Shown here: piece by piece, positions 16,858-25,078 of the stretch
Position numbering within the stretch: position 1 is the first letter of the stretch
How the letters are laid out: each line of letters begins with the position of its first letter
Origin: DASUPK01 sp963736685
GTDB taxonomy: Bacteria > Actinomycetota > Thermoleophilia > Solirubrobacterales > 70-9
Assembly (NCBI GenBank): GCA_963736685.1
Contig: CAVTPZ010000018.1
Location: forward strand, 1-64,000
DNA length: 64,000 bases
Direction: 5' to 3'
The notes under the pieces: generated by a model
What the model saw: only the letters and a program-made list of their open reading frames with translations
What the model was told of the DNA's origin: nothing
Database searches by the model: none
Program-made: the position numbers and the translations under genes

Positions 16858-17980
16858 ACCAGCGAGCCCGCCGGGTTGCACCGAAGTCCAGCTTCTCGGC
16901 GACGATGGCGCTGGAAGGCGCCTGGAAGGTCCCGGTGGGCCTCGGACCGGAGAGGAAGTCGACATCGACCCGGCCCACCCTGCCTTCACCGAACTCGACG
17001 TAGCAGGAGCCGAGGCCACCGTATCCGTCGGGGTCCCCCTCGCCTCGCAGCTCGGCGAGTACCTCGGCCGCAACGACCCGCGCGGCCCCCTCGGCGAACA
17101 CCCCTGCCTTGGGCACCCCCACGGTCGCCACGTCGCCCACCGCGAATACGCCCGGGAACCGGGTCCTGAGCGTCCTGGGCTCCACCGGGATGTAGCCGTC
17201 CTCGGCCATCCCGGAGTCCAGGACGACATTCGGAGCCTGGTGCTTCGGGACCCCGAGGAACAGGTCATACGGGAACTCCCGCCCGTCCTGGAGGACGGCC
17301 ACCATCCGTTCGCCGTCCAGGGAGGCGATGCGCGCTCCGGGGACGAAGTCGATGTCGCGCTCGGCGAACGCCTCGAGCAGCGCCTCCGAGGTGGCCGGAG
17401 ACGGCGGAACAGGGCTCGGGAGCGGCATCAGGAAGGTGATCTCACACCGGTCGCGGACGCCTCGCGCCGAGAGCAGGTCGTGGAGCAGGAGCGCCGCCTC
17501 GCTGGGGGCGGGCGGGCATTTGAACGGCGCCCCGCAGACGCCCACGACGGCCCGCCCCTCGCCGAAGTCCCGGAGCAGGTCCCCCATGTGCTCTGCGCCG
17601 GCAACGGAATAGAACTCGGTCCCAGCCTCGGCGAGGCCCGGGGTCGCCCCCAGGTCGTAGTCGGCTCCGAGGGCCACGACCAGGATGTCGGCCTCGTACT
17701 CCCCGGCATCGGTCCGGACTCCCCTCGCCTCCGGATCGATCGCCGTGACCGTCTCGTTCATGAACCGGACGCCCGGCTTGGAGAAGTCGCTGTAGGGGAG
17801 GCTCACGGCCTCCAGCGTCTCCCTCCCGAACATCACGTCGAGCTTCGAATATCCGAAGACGAAGGCATCGCCCTTGTCGATCAGGGTGACGTCGGCGTCA
17901 TCCGCGAGCTCGCCGGAGAGGATGGTCGCCAGTTCGAGACCACCGAATCCCGCCCCCAAGACGAGTATCCGGCTCGCCAT
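16844..17980 (-). CDS. FAD-dependent pyridine nucleotide-disulfide-type oxidoreductase
   Basis: About 378 residues, similar to sulfide:quinone oxidoreductase/NDH-2 flavoproteins. The FAD-binding Rossmann motif is LVLGAGFGGLELA, a second nucleotide region reads ILVVALGADYD, and the C-terminal FAD site is FPGVFAVGDVATVG. One Cys lies in VVGVCGAPFKCPPAPSE, a motif shared with SQR-like proteins. It lies 3 bp after glnA on the same strand, so may be co-transcribed. The electron donor cannot be assigned. Confidence 0.85.
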   Translation of the reverse strand: MASRILVLGAGFGGLELATILSGELADDADVTLIDKGDAFVFGYSKLDVMFGRETLEAVSLPYSDFSKPGVRFMNETVTAIDPEARGVRTDAGEYEADILVVALGADYDLGATPGLAEAGTEFYSVAGAEHMGDLLRDFGEGRAVVGVCGAPFKCPPAPSEAALLLHDLLSARGVRDRCEITFLMPLPSPVPPSPATSEALLEAFAERDIDFVPGARIASLDGERMVAVLQDGREFPYDLFLGVPKHQAPNVVLDSGMAEDGYIPVEPRTLRTRFPGVFAVGDVATVGVPKAGVFAEGAARVVAAEVLAELRGEGDPDGYGGLGSCYVEFGEGRVGRVDVDFLSGPRPTGTFQAPSSAIVAEKLDFGATRRARWFTPG

Positions 17981-17983
17981 CGG

Positions 17984-19336
17984 CTAGAGGATCGGCAGGA
18001 ACTGTTCGATCTCGTACGGCGTGACCTGCACCCGGTAGTCCTCCCACTCGGAGCGCTTGATCTCGACGAAGCGGTTGAAGGCGTGCTCACCGAGGACACG
18101 AAGGACCAGCTCCGACTCGGCCGCGATCTCGATCGCCTCGCCGAGGGTCTCCGGGAGCTGCTCGATACCACGGCGCTGGCGCTCCTCGGGGGTCAGGTGG
18201 TAGAGGTTCTGCTCCATCGGCTCGGGCAGCTCGTAGCCGTGCTCGATCCCCTCGAGCCCGGCGTGAAGCATCCCGGCGAAGCAGAGATATGGGTTGCAGG
18301 CCGGATCGGGGCAGCGCAGCTCGGCGCGCGTCGCGTTCTCCTTGCCCGGGTGGTAGAGCGGCACCCGGATCAGCGCCGAGCGGTTGCGGCGCGACCAGGA
18401 GAGGTACACCGGCGCCTCGTAGCCGGGAACGAGCCGTTTGTAGGAGTTGACCCACTGCGCAAACAGGGGCGCGATCTCCCGCGCGTGCTTGAGCTGGCCG
18501 GCGATGAATGCCTTGGCGACGTCCGAGAGGAAGTACTGGTCATCCGCATCGAAGAAGGCGTTCCTCCCGTCCTGACTCAGTGACTGGTGGACGTGCATTC
18601 CGGAGCCGTTCTCGCCCTGCAGCGGCTTTGGCATGAAGGTCGCGTGCCAGCCGTACTTCATCGCGTATTCCTTGACCGTGATCCGGTAGGTCATGCAGTC
18701 GTCGGACATCGCGAGCGCGCCCTTGTAGCGCATGTCGACCTCGTGCTGAGAGGGCCCGACCTCGTGGTGGGTGTACTCGACGTGGATGCCGAGTTGCTCG
18801 AGGGCGAGCACCGTCTCGCGGCGGACATCGGAACCCGCATCCAGGGTGGTCAGGTCGAAATAGCCACCCTCGTCGAGGATCTCGGGCACACCCGACTCGG
18901 GCTTGGCGGAGCGGAAGTAGAAGTACTCGAGCTCCGGGCCGATGTTGTAGTCGTCGAAGCCCATCTCCCTGGCACGGTCGAGCGCGCGTCGCATGATCCA
19001 GCGCGGATCTCCCTCGTATGGATCACCCCCCGGGACCTGGATGTCACAGAACATCCGCGCGGTTCGGTTCCGTTCCTCCTCGCGCCAGGGGATCAGCTGG
19101 ACGCTGGCGGGATCCGGCATGGCGATCATGTCGGACTCCTCGATCGGATTGAAGCCGCTGATCGAGGAGCCGTCGAAGCCCATGCCACCCTCGAACGCGT
19201 CCTCGAGCTCGGCCGCGTTGATCGAGAAGCTCTTCAGCTGGCCGAGCAGGTCGGTGAACCAAAGGCGCACGAATCGGACGTCGTTCTCCTCGCAGAACGC
19301 CATCGCCTCCTTCGCATTGGTCGGGCCGTCAGCCAT
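17984..19336 (-). CDS. glnA: Glutamine synthetase, GSI-alpha type
   Basis: Joins glutamate and ammonia with ATP. About 450 residues from ATG 19336 (a TTG 12 bp upstream is less likely). Visible: DGSSISGF, GPELEYFYF, HHEVGPSQHEVD, the ATP-site FMPKPLQGENGSGMHVHQSL, NSYKRLVPGYEAP and RIPLYHPG-like segments. The region of the adenylylation Tyr loop reads NLYHLTPEERQRRG, as in GSI-alpha enzymes, which lack the GSI-beta insertion and are usually feedback-controlled rather than adenylylated. It diverges from the AhpD-like gene across a palindromic operator. Confidence 0.93.
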   Translation of the reverse strand: MADGPTNAKEAMAFCEENDVRFVRLWFTDLLGQLKSFSINAAELEDAFEGGMGFDGSSISGFNPIEESDMIAMPDPASVQLIPWREEERNRTARMFCDIQVPGGDPYEGDPRWIMRRALDRAREMGFDDYNIGPELEYFYFRSAKPESGVPEILDEGGYFDLTTLDAGSDVRRETVLALEQLGIHVEYTHHEVGPSQHEVDMRYKGALAMSDDCMTYRITVKEYAMKYGWHATFMPKPLQGENGSGMHVHQSLSQDGRNAFFDADDQYFLSDVAKAFIAGQLKHAREIAPLFAQWVNSYKRLVPGYEAPVYLSWSRRNRSALIRVPLYHPGKENATRAELRCPDPACNPYLCFAGMLHAGLEGIEHGYELPEPMEQNLYHLTPEERQRRGIEQLPETLGEAIEIAAESELVLRVLGEHAFNRFVEIKRSEWEDYRVQVTPYEIEQFLPIL

Positions 19337-19419
19337 GAGGCCGGACAAGTTACCGGCGTCTCACATCCGAGGGCCCCCGCGCGTCGTATGAGAAGACAGA
19401 AACGTCGAGATGCCTGTAC

Positions 19420-19436
19420 ACTTACGCGACGTAAGT
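19420..19436. promoter_or_regulatory. Perfect inverted repeat, likely operator
   Basis: ACTTACG-CGA-CGTAAGT: two perfect 7-bp arms around 3 bp, in the ~150-bp space between divergent glnA and the AhpD-like gene. The symmetry and position suit a dimeric repressor such as a TetR-type protein; which protein binds is unknown. Confidence 0.6.
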
Positions 19437-19487
19437 AACCGGCTAAAAGTAAAGTAAAGCCCTTGTGAAACGGCGGTATCCCAGGAA

Positions 19488-20054
19488 ATGACAGTCAAGA
19501 CAGACGTAAGCCGCTTCCACATCCATGACGAGTTGACCGCGCCGGACGCCACTGCTCCTCTGATCAAGAGCATTCAGACGGCGGGCGGGACGGTCTCCAA
19601 GTTCATCGGCGTACTCGCCGAGTCGCCGGCCGCCCTGCGCGGCTACACACGCCTTCGCACCGAGCTCCGCCAGAGCAAGCTGCCGAGGGCGACCCGCGAA
19701 CGGATCGGCCTGGCTGTGGCTGAGTGGCGCAATGACCCCTACACCCTGACCCAGTACGCCCGGACGGCTCGCGTCGCCGGGCTCGGCCTCGACGAGGTCG
19801 CCAGGGCCCGCAACTTCACCTCCTCCGATGAGAAGGAGGCGGCGTTGCTGACCCTGATTCGCGAGACGCTCGACCCCACCGAGCGGCCGCCCCACCACCT
19901 GGTGGAGGAGGCCCGTGAGGCTGGATGGTCGGACGAGGAGATCCTCGACGCGGTCGCCGAGGCGGCGCTCGCCGAATTCGAGAGTCTGATCGCCTCCGTC
20001 GCGGCGCTGCCGCAAGAGGGCGACCCGGCCGTGCTGCGCGAAGCCGCCGCTTAA
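19488..20054 (+). CDS. Carboxymuconolactone decarboxylase/AhpD-fold protein lacking catalytic Cys
   Basis: About 188 residues with the helical AhpD-like layout: LRTELRQSKLPRATRERIGLAV leads into the position where the CxxC disulfide site normally sits. Here that segment reads EWRNDPYTLTQYA, so both cysteines and the usual His appear replaced (Asp, Thr and Tyr by alignment). Peroxidase activity by the usual mechanism is therefore unlikely. A second half (DPTERPPHHLVEEAREAGWSDEEILDAV) repeats the fold. Divergent from glnA across a 17-bp palindrome. Confidence 0.75.
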   Translation: MTVKTDVSRFHIHDELTAPDATAPLIKSIQTAGGTVSKFIGVLAESPAALRGYTRLRTELRQSKLPRATRERIGLAVAEWRNDPYTLTQYARTARVAGLGLDEVARARNFTSSDEKEAALLTLIRETLDPTERPPHHLVEEAREAGWSDEEILDAVAEAALAEFESLIASVAALPQEGDPAVLREAAA

Positions 20055-20062
20055 GGCGGCTT
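20041..20062. terminator. Hairpin between convergent genes
   Basis: AAGCCGCC pairs with GGCGGCTT around a 6-nt loop; the stem overlaps the stop of the AhpD-like gene. No strong T-run follows, so it may be a weak bidirectional terminator for this gene and the convergent rlpA-like gene. Confidence 0.45.
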
Positions 20063-20081
20063 CGCCATCAGGCGGGGGCCG

Positions 20082-20537
20082 TTAGGCCGCTGGCGGCGTC
20101 ACCGTCGCATCGAGGGGGCCTGCGCCGACGGGCAGGAAGCCGAGGCGCTTTGCGACCTTCTTGGTCAGGTCCCATGCGTAGCCCTTGTGGAAGGGCCCGC
20201 GGTCGATCACCGTCGCGGTGACGCTGGCACCGCCGTAGCTGAAGGTCACCTGCGTGCCGCAGGGGAGCTTCCGGTGCGCCACACCGAGCGTGGTGGGCGT
20301 CAGGATCGTCCCGCATGCGGTCGACCGGCCCCAGAAGCCCGGTCCGTACCAGGTGGCCGCCTTGTGGACGGTCCAGCTGCCCGGCGCCGAGCTCGGCTGC
20401 GCCGTCGGCTCAGTGGGGGTCCCGCCCGTTCCTCCGGGAATGCCACCCGTCTGCGCGCTCGCGACCGGCGCCGCAATCAGCAGGGCGGCGGTACATACAA
20501 GTCCCGCAACAGCACGAATTGTTCGCTTGCTCGTCAA
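20082..20537 (-). CDS. Secreted RlpA-like double-psi beta-barrel protein
   Basis: A 151-residue exported protein. It has a signal peptide (basic start, LVCTAALLIAAPVASAQ) and a Pro/Thr/Gly-rich spacer, then a RlpA-type barrel: ATWYGPGFWGRSTACG, LGVAHRKLPCGTQVTFSY and VIDRGPFHKGYAWDLT. Such domains act on or bind peptidoglycan. A c-di-AMP riboswitch lies directly upstream, matching the known control of cell-wall genes by ydaO elements in actinobacteria. C-terminus ends soon after the barrel, so there is no SPOR domain. Confidence 0.88.
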   Translation of the reverse strand: MTSKRTIRAVAGLVCTAALLIAAPVASAQTGGIPGGTGGTPTEPTAQPSSAPGSWTVHKAATWYGPGFWGRSTACGTILTPTTLGVAHRKLPCGTQVTFSYGGASVTATVIDRGPFHKGYAWDLTKKVAKRLGFLPVGAGPLDATVTPPAA

Positions 20538-20551
20538 ACCTTCCTCTTTCG

Positions 20552-20680
20552 TGGCTTACGGGGTTAGCTGACGGGCTCGCGCTGAAAGATCGCGCTACGC
20601 GGCTCGATGGCCGCGACTCGCCCCAACTTGTGGGTCCCCCGCTCTCCCTCCTTTTGTGGTGGAGAGAGATTCAGCGGAAG
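20552..20680 (-). ncRNA. c-di-AMP (ydaO/yuaA) riboswitch
   Basis: Read on the minus strand, the leader has the core signatures of the ydaO class: GGGGGACCCA, GGGGCGAGUC about 10 nt later, and after a variable hairpin GAGCCCGUCAGCUAACCCCG then UAAGC. It ends about 15 nt before the rlpA-like start, as in known members controlling cell-wall hydrolases and Rpf-type genes. The class usually turns expression off when c-di-AMP is high. The 5' boundary is approximate. Confidence 0.85.
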
Positions 20681-20793
20681 TGCGCGGAGCAGCCTAGCAA
20701 AGGTCTCCTCGTTATTCGCCACCACCTGTCGATCGACCGTTCAGAGGCGAACCTTCGCCGCGAACGGAATCGCCCACTCCGTAAGCTCCGCCG

Positions 20794-21633
20794 ATGCCGG
20801 GCGCGCTGGTCACCGGAGCTAGAGGAGGCATGGGCCTGGAGATCGCCAGGCTCCTCGTCGGGCGGGGCTACGAGGTCGCCGTGACGGACGTCGACGAGAC
20901 CGGCACCACCGCGGCGGCCGAACAGCTCGGCGAGCGAGCCTGGCCCCTGGTCCTGGACGTCACCGACACGGAGGCGGTCGACACCGCGGCCAACGAGGTC
21001 GTCGAGCGCAGCGGCTCTCTCGACGTCTGGGTCAACAACGCCGGCATCCTCCTCACCGGTCTGTCCTTTGACCAGTCGATCGATGCCCACCGCCGCATGC
21101 TCGAGGTGAACGCCGTCGGCACGATGAACGGAACGCTTGCCGCGATCGAGAGGATGCGGCCAAGCGGCCGCGGCCACATCATCAACCTGATCTCACTCGC
21201 CGGGCTGGCAGCCGCGACGGGGATCGTCGGATACTCGGCGAGCAAGCACGCCGCGATCGCGTTCAGCCTGGGCACCGCCGCGGACCTCCGCCAGGCCGGC
21301 CTCGAGGGCATCCACATCTCCTGCGTCTGCCCCGACGGTGTCTGGACGCCGATGATCAACGACAAGCTCGACGACCCGAATGACGCGCTCTCCTTCTCCG
21401 GGGTGATGCTGATGCCGGAACAGGTGGCGGAGCGCGCCGTGGCCCTGATCGACAAGCCGAAACCCGTCCTGGCGATCCCGAGCTGGCGCGGTCAGTTTGC
21501 GCGCTTCTTCGACCGCCATCCCAAGCTCTCCCTGCGCCTCACCCCGCTGCTCATGCGCGATGCGCGCCGCCGCCAGCGGGCATTCCGGAAGAAGGTCGAG
21601 TCGGGCAAGTGGCCTCCGCCGGAATCCCGCTGA
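20794..21633 (+). CDS. Short-chain dehydrogenase/reductase
   Basis: Classical SDR of 279 residues: Rossmann motif TGARGGMGLEIA, NNAG at about residue 85, catalytic Ser in LISLAG and YSASK as YxxxK. A basic tail (MRDARRRQRAFRKKVESG) extends beyond the fold. The downstream methyltransferase follows closely on the same strand. Substrate unknown. Confidence 0.87.
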   Translation: MPGALVTGARGGMGLEIARLLVGRGYEVAVTDVDETGTTAAAEQLGERAWPLVLDVTDTEAVDTAANEVVERSGSLDVWVNNAGILLTGLSFDQSIDAHRRMLEVNAVGTMNGTLAAIERMRPSGRGHIINLISLAGLAAATGIVGYSASKHAAIAFSLGTAADLRQAGLEGIHISCVCPDGVWTPMINDKLDDPNDALSFSGVMLMPEQVAERAVALIDKPKPVLAIPSWRGQFARFFDRHPKLSLRLTPLLMRDARRRQRAFRKKVESGKWPPPESR

Positions 21634-21689
21634 GAGGCCCACACGACCCCGGCGACCGGGCGGGTCGCTTCCATTCCGTGCGCGGGCCG

Positions 21690-22256
21690 ATGGGCGTCTC
21701 GGGCTGGCTTCGCTATCCCGCCGCCCGGTGGCGGGCGAAGACGGGTCGGACCCCGGAGCGGCCCTGGATCGTGCCGGCCTCGATCGGCTGGCTGCGGCGT
21801 CGGATCCGGAAGGACTGGAGCATCCTCGAGCTCGGCTCGGGGCGCTCCACGGTCTGGTTCGCTCGGCGCGTTGGCCGGGTGCTCAGCTTCGAGGACAACG
21901 AGTACTGGTACCCGCAGACGAAGGAGCGGCTGGAGGAGGCGGGCCTTGGGAATGTCGAGTTGCGGCTGCGGCCGGTCGAGGAGTTTCCGCAGGAGGTGGC
22001 GGCTCTCCCGGATGAGTCGGTCGAGCTCGTGGTGGTCGACTTCCTCGAGGCTCCGGCCGTTACTCGCATCGATGCGTTGAAACCGGCGATGAAGAAGGTC
22101 AAGCCCGGCGGACTGCTGCTGCTCGATGATTCGGATCGGCCCGGGTACGCCGAAGCGTTCGAGCTGCTCGCCGGCTGGCGCTTCCGGAAGTTCACCGGCG
22201 TCAAGGACGAGTGGCCTGAGACCTGCGAGACCGGCATCTTTCGCCGGCCCAGGTAG
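21690..22256 (+). CDS. Class I SAM-dependent methyltransferase-like protein
   Basis: About 188 residues. The SAM-binding glycine motif is ILELGSGRSTVWFA, followed by the acidic post-motif FEDNEYWY and a later VELVVVDFLEAP and KPGGLLLLDDSDRPGY. I used ATG 21690; an in-frame GTG at 21609 would overlap the SDR by 25 bp. Similar proteins are found near glycan or secreted-protein genes; the acceptor is unknown. Confidence 0.75.
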   Translation: MGVSGWLRYPAARWRAKTGRTPERPWIVPASIGWLRRRIRKDWSILELGSGRSTVWFARRVGRVLSFEDNEYWYPQTKERLEEAGLGNVELRLRPVEEFPQEVAALPDESVELVVVDFLEAPAVTRIDALKPAMKKVKPGGLLLLDDSDRPGYAEAFELLAGWRFRKFTGVKDEWPETCETGIFRRPR

Positions 22257-22326
22257 CGGCGTCGAGTCGATCGTGCGGATTGGTGCCGGTCAGGGCGGCA
22301 TGGATCCGCACGGTCCACGCAAATAG

Positions 22327-22350
22327 AAGGGCCCCCTTGCGGGGGCCCTT
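22327..22350 (-). terminator. Terminator hairpin of rnpB
   Basis: AAGGGCCCCC pairs perfectly with GGGGGCCCTT around TTGC, immediately after the RNase P RNA in its direction of transcription, followed there by CTATTT. It can also stop the convergent methyltransferase transcript. Confidence 0.75.
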
Positions 22351-22354
22351 CCTT

Positions 22355-22683
<329 letters not shown>

Positions 22684-22739
22684 CCAGGGTAGCCCTGGAT
22701 CACCGCTCAGTCGAGCCGGATCGCCCAGTTTGCGGGGCG

Positions 22740-22919
22740 TCAGGCGAGCTGGGACCCGCAGGTCTTGCAACCTGAGGTCGCCAGCTCTCCGTGACACACC
22801 GGGCACTCCGCCCGGCGGTGAGCCGTCAGGGCCTCCCAGGCGCCGAGGATCGCATCTTCAAGCGTCACCTCGGACGGCTCGATCAGACGGGTCTTGGCCC
22901 CGACCTCAAGGACGGTCAC
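22740..22919 (-). CDS. Small zinc-ribbon protein coupled to lexA
   Basis: A 59-residue ORF starting at GTG 22919 that overlaps the lexA stop (GTGA) and ends at TGA 22740. The C-terminal half holds two metal-binding knuckles, CPVCHGE and CKTCGS, a typical zinc ribbon; the N-terminal half is acidic with VTLEDAILGAWEALTAHRR. Frame, coupling and Cys spacing support coding. Co-expression with the SOS repressor suggests DNA-damage-linked synthesis, but the role is unknown. Confidence 0.7.
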   Translation of the reverse strand: MTVLEVGAKTRLIEPSEVTLEDAILGAWEALTAHRRAECPVCHGELATSGCKTCGSQLA

Positions 22920-23533
22920 GCCACCCTCCTGAACATCCCGACGACGCGTCCAAGCACACGCGCGTCGCGGGTTCGAATCGGCTTCATGCTCTTGTTCTCC
23001 GGCTGTAGCCGGACCTGATTCTTCTCGCGGAAGAAGCGCTTCACGGTCGCCTCGTCCTCCAGCAGGGCGACCACGATCTCACCGTCACGGGCGCGCTCCG
23101 CGGGGCGCACCACGACAAAGTCTCCGTCCAGGATGCCGGCGTCCTTCATGCTCTCGCCGCGCACCCGCAGGATGTAGTCGCCATCCTCGCCTCCGACCAT
23201 GTCCGGGACCTCGAGGTACTCCTCGATGTTCTCCTCGGCCAGGATCGGCGTCCCCGCGGCGACCTGGCCGACCAGGGGCAGCCCCGTGGGACGAACCGCC
23301 TTCTTGGCGCGCTCCACCATCACCTCGAGGGCGCGCGGCTTCGACGGGTCCCGCCTGAGGACGCCTAGGCTCTCCAGCTTCGAGAGGTGGGCGTGAACCG
23401 TGGAGGAGGAATGGAGCCCGACGGCCTTGCCGATCTCCCGCACCGTGGGCGGGTAGCCATGCTTGCCGAGGTAGCTGCCGATGAAATCGAAGATCTCCTT
23501 CTGGCGCTTCGTCAGGTCCTTGACCAGGTCCAC
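22916..23533 (-). CDS. lexA: SOS repressor LexA
   Basis: A 205-residue repressor-protease. The N-terminal winged helix (KRQKEIFDFIGSYLGKHGYP, then TVREIGKAVGLHSSSTVH) is followed by the S24 domain: cleavage pair at VAAGTP, catalytic Ser in VRGESMKDAGI and Lys in ATVKRFFRE. An SOS box lies ~40 bp upstream of the start, implying autoregulation. A zinc-ribbon ORF is translationally coupled downstream. Confidence 0.96.
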   Translation of the reverse strand: MDLVKDLTKRQKEIFDFIGSYLGKHGYPPTVREIGKAVGLHSSSTVHAHLSKLESLGVLRRDPSKPRALEVMVERAKKAVRPTGLPLVGQVAAGTPILAEENIEEYLEVPDMVGGEDGDYILRVRGESMKDAGILDGDFVVVRPAERARDGEIVVALLEDEATVKRFFREKNQVRLQPENKSMKPIRTRDARVLGRVVGMFRRVA

Positions 23534-23570
23534 GTGGGCCTCCTCAGGCGGCGGCGCTGATTGGGTTGGG

Positions 23571-23584
23571 CGAACACATGTTCG
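23571..23584. promoter_or_regulatory. LexA-binding SOS box
   Basis: CGAACACATGTTCG is a perfect match to the Gram-positive CGAAC-N4-GTTCG LexA operator, located just upstream of lexA. A second GTTC/GAAC pair with the arms reversed lies ~35 bp further upstream. Confidence 0.9.
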
Positions 23585-23686
23585 TGAGAGTAGCGACCCC
23601 TGCGGACGGTTGCAACCACTGTTCTGATCCGAACTTTTCCGGCCCTGGGCCCCACCGCTCAGCGGCGACTATCATCGGCGACCCTC

Positions 23687-23772
<86 letters not shown>

Positions 23773-23776
23773 TCGA

Positions 23777-23800
23777 GAACCCGCTGGAAACGGCGGGTTC
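23777..23800 (+). terminator. Hairpin after tRNA-Leu
   Basis: GAACCCGC pairs with GCGGGTTC around an 8-nt loop 5 bp past the tRNA; likely terminator, though the T-run is missing. Confidence 0.5.
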
Positions 23801-23902
23801 GCTGCGTTCCGGGCGCATGCGGCACCGAGCGGTCTCGTCCGTCCGGACCCATGAGCCTCAGGAAGCGGTACCGTCCAGCCAACGGTCACGGGAGCGGAGT
23901 GC

Positions 23903-24553
23903 ATGAAGCGATTGGCGGCATCGGTGTGCGCAGTCGGGGTATTCCTGCTGATCGGCGCTGGGCAGGCCGCCGGGTCGATCACCCTCGGGCAGCTCGCCAC
24001 GGCGCCGAATGGATGTGTGACGAACATCGACTGGGTACAGCCGGCCGTGAGCGGCGGAGTCGTCCCCTACGTCGTACCGAGCGGCTACGGGACGATCACG
24101 TCCTGGAGCACCCAGGCGTTCGGGCCGTCGGGCGCGACTTTGACGCTCAAGATCTTTCGCCCGACGAGCACGGCCCTGACCTTCGAGGCCGTTGCCCACG
24201 ACGGTCCGCACACCCTCAACAGCCCGGGCCTCAACACCTTCACGGTCAACATCGCGGTGCAGCCGGGCGACCTGATTGGGCTGCATGCCGGCACCGGTTC
24301 GCCGACGTGCAACGCCGTCGGAGGGAGCGACCCCGCGTACACCCGCGCAGGGGACCTCCAGGATGGTCAGCAGGGCGGCCCCTTTTCCCCCTTGAACAAT
24401 CGCCTGCTCAATGTCAAAGCCGAGGTCGCTCCGACAGTCACCGGCCAGCGCGCCGCTGCCCTGAAGCGCTGCAAGGTGCGAGCGCACAAGAGAGACTGGT
24501 CGCACAAGCGACTGAAGAAGTGCAAGAAGAAAGCGCAGCTCCTCCCGATCTAG
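23903..24553 (+). CDS. Secreted protein with Lys/Cys-rich tail, unknown function
   Basis: A 216-residue exported protein. The signal peptide is MKRLAASVCAVGVFLLIGAG followed by QAAGS. The body looks like a beta-sandwich carbohydrate- or surface-type domain without a named match. The last ~30 residues are basic with spaced Cys (LKRCKVRAHKRDW, then LKKCKKKAQLLPI), a tail recurring in secreted proteins of Thermoleophilia to my knowledge; its role is not established. Confidence 0.7.
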   Translation: MKRLAASVCAVGVFLLIGAGQAAGSITLGQLATAPNGCVTNIDWVQPAVSGGVVPYVVPSGYGTITSWSTQAFGPSGATLTLKIFRPTSTALTFEAVAHDGPHTLNSPGLNTFTVNIAVQPGDLIGLHAGTGSPTCNAVGGSDPAYTRAGDLQDGQQGGPFSPLNNRLLNVKAEVAPTVTGQRAAALKRCKVRAHKRDWSHKRLKKCKKKAQLLPI

Positions 24554-24731
24554 CCCGAGTAGAGGACTGGGGGCTCAACCGCGTCAAGGCAGCCATCGCG
24601 TCCCGGTGATCGCGCTGAGCGCCTCATTCACCTCGAGCAGGCGGTCGAAGCTTTCCCGCTCGACCGCGACGAGCGCCATCCCAGTGCCACTGTCCTCGAA
24701 CGACCGCCTGGCTCAATTCCACGCGGGAACG

Positions 24732-25037
24732 TCAGCCCGGGAAATCGCTCGTGCCGGCGATCTCGTGGATCGCCACCTCGGGCCGCTCCGAGACCAGCTC
24801 CAGAAGGCGGGCCGCGAACTCGTGCAGGTGAGGCTGGGCGAAATGCCGGTCGAGCGCCTCCCGGTCGGCCCACTCCTCCACGGCGACGAAGCTGAGCGGG
24901 TCCTCGACAGCGGCGAAGAACCCATAGCGGATGCAGCCCTCTTCCCGTCGCGAGTCGTCCTGCATCCTCTGGAGCAGCTCGATCAACTCATCACGCTTAT
25001 CCCGGCCGCACCTCACCCGGCCGACCACGAGCAGCAC
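24732..25037 (-). CDS. Antibiotic biosynthesis monooxygenase-like (ABM) protein
   Basis: A 101-residue dimeric alpha/beta-barrel (ABM) protein from GTG 25037. The pattern of a first strand (LLVVGRVRC), helix (DELIELLQRMQDDSRREEGC) and the SFVAVEEWADREALDRHF block with H at HL is typical of quinol monooxygenases such as YgiN. Some members degrade quinones without cofactor. It is downstream of, and may be co-transcribed with, the alpha/beta hydrolase. Confidence 0.8.
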   Translation of the reverse strand: MLLVVGRVRCGRDKRDELIELLQRMQDDSRREEGCIRYGFFAAVEDPLSFVAVEEWADREALDRHFAQPHLHEFAARLLELVSERPEVAIHEIAGTSDFPG

Positions 25038-25078
25038 GCCAAACCTCCCCGTCGGTTGCAGGGGGATCGTATTTGCGT

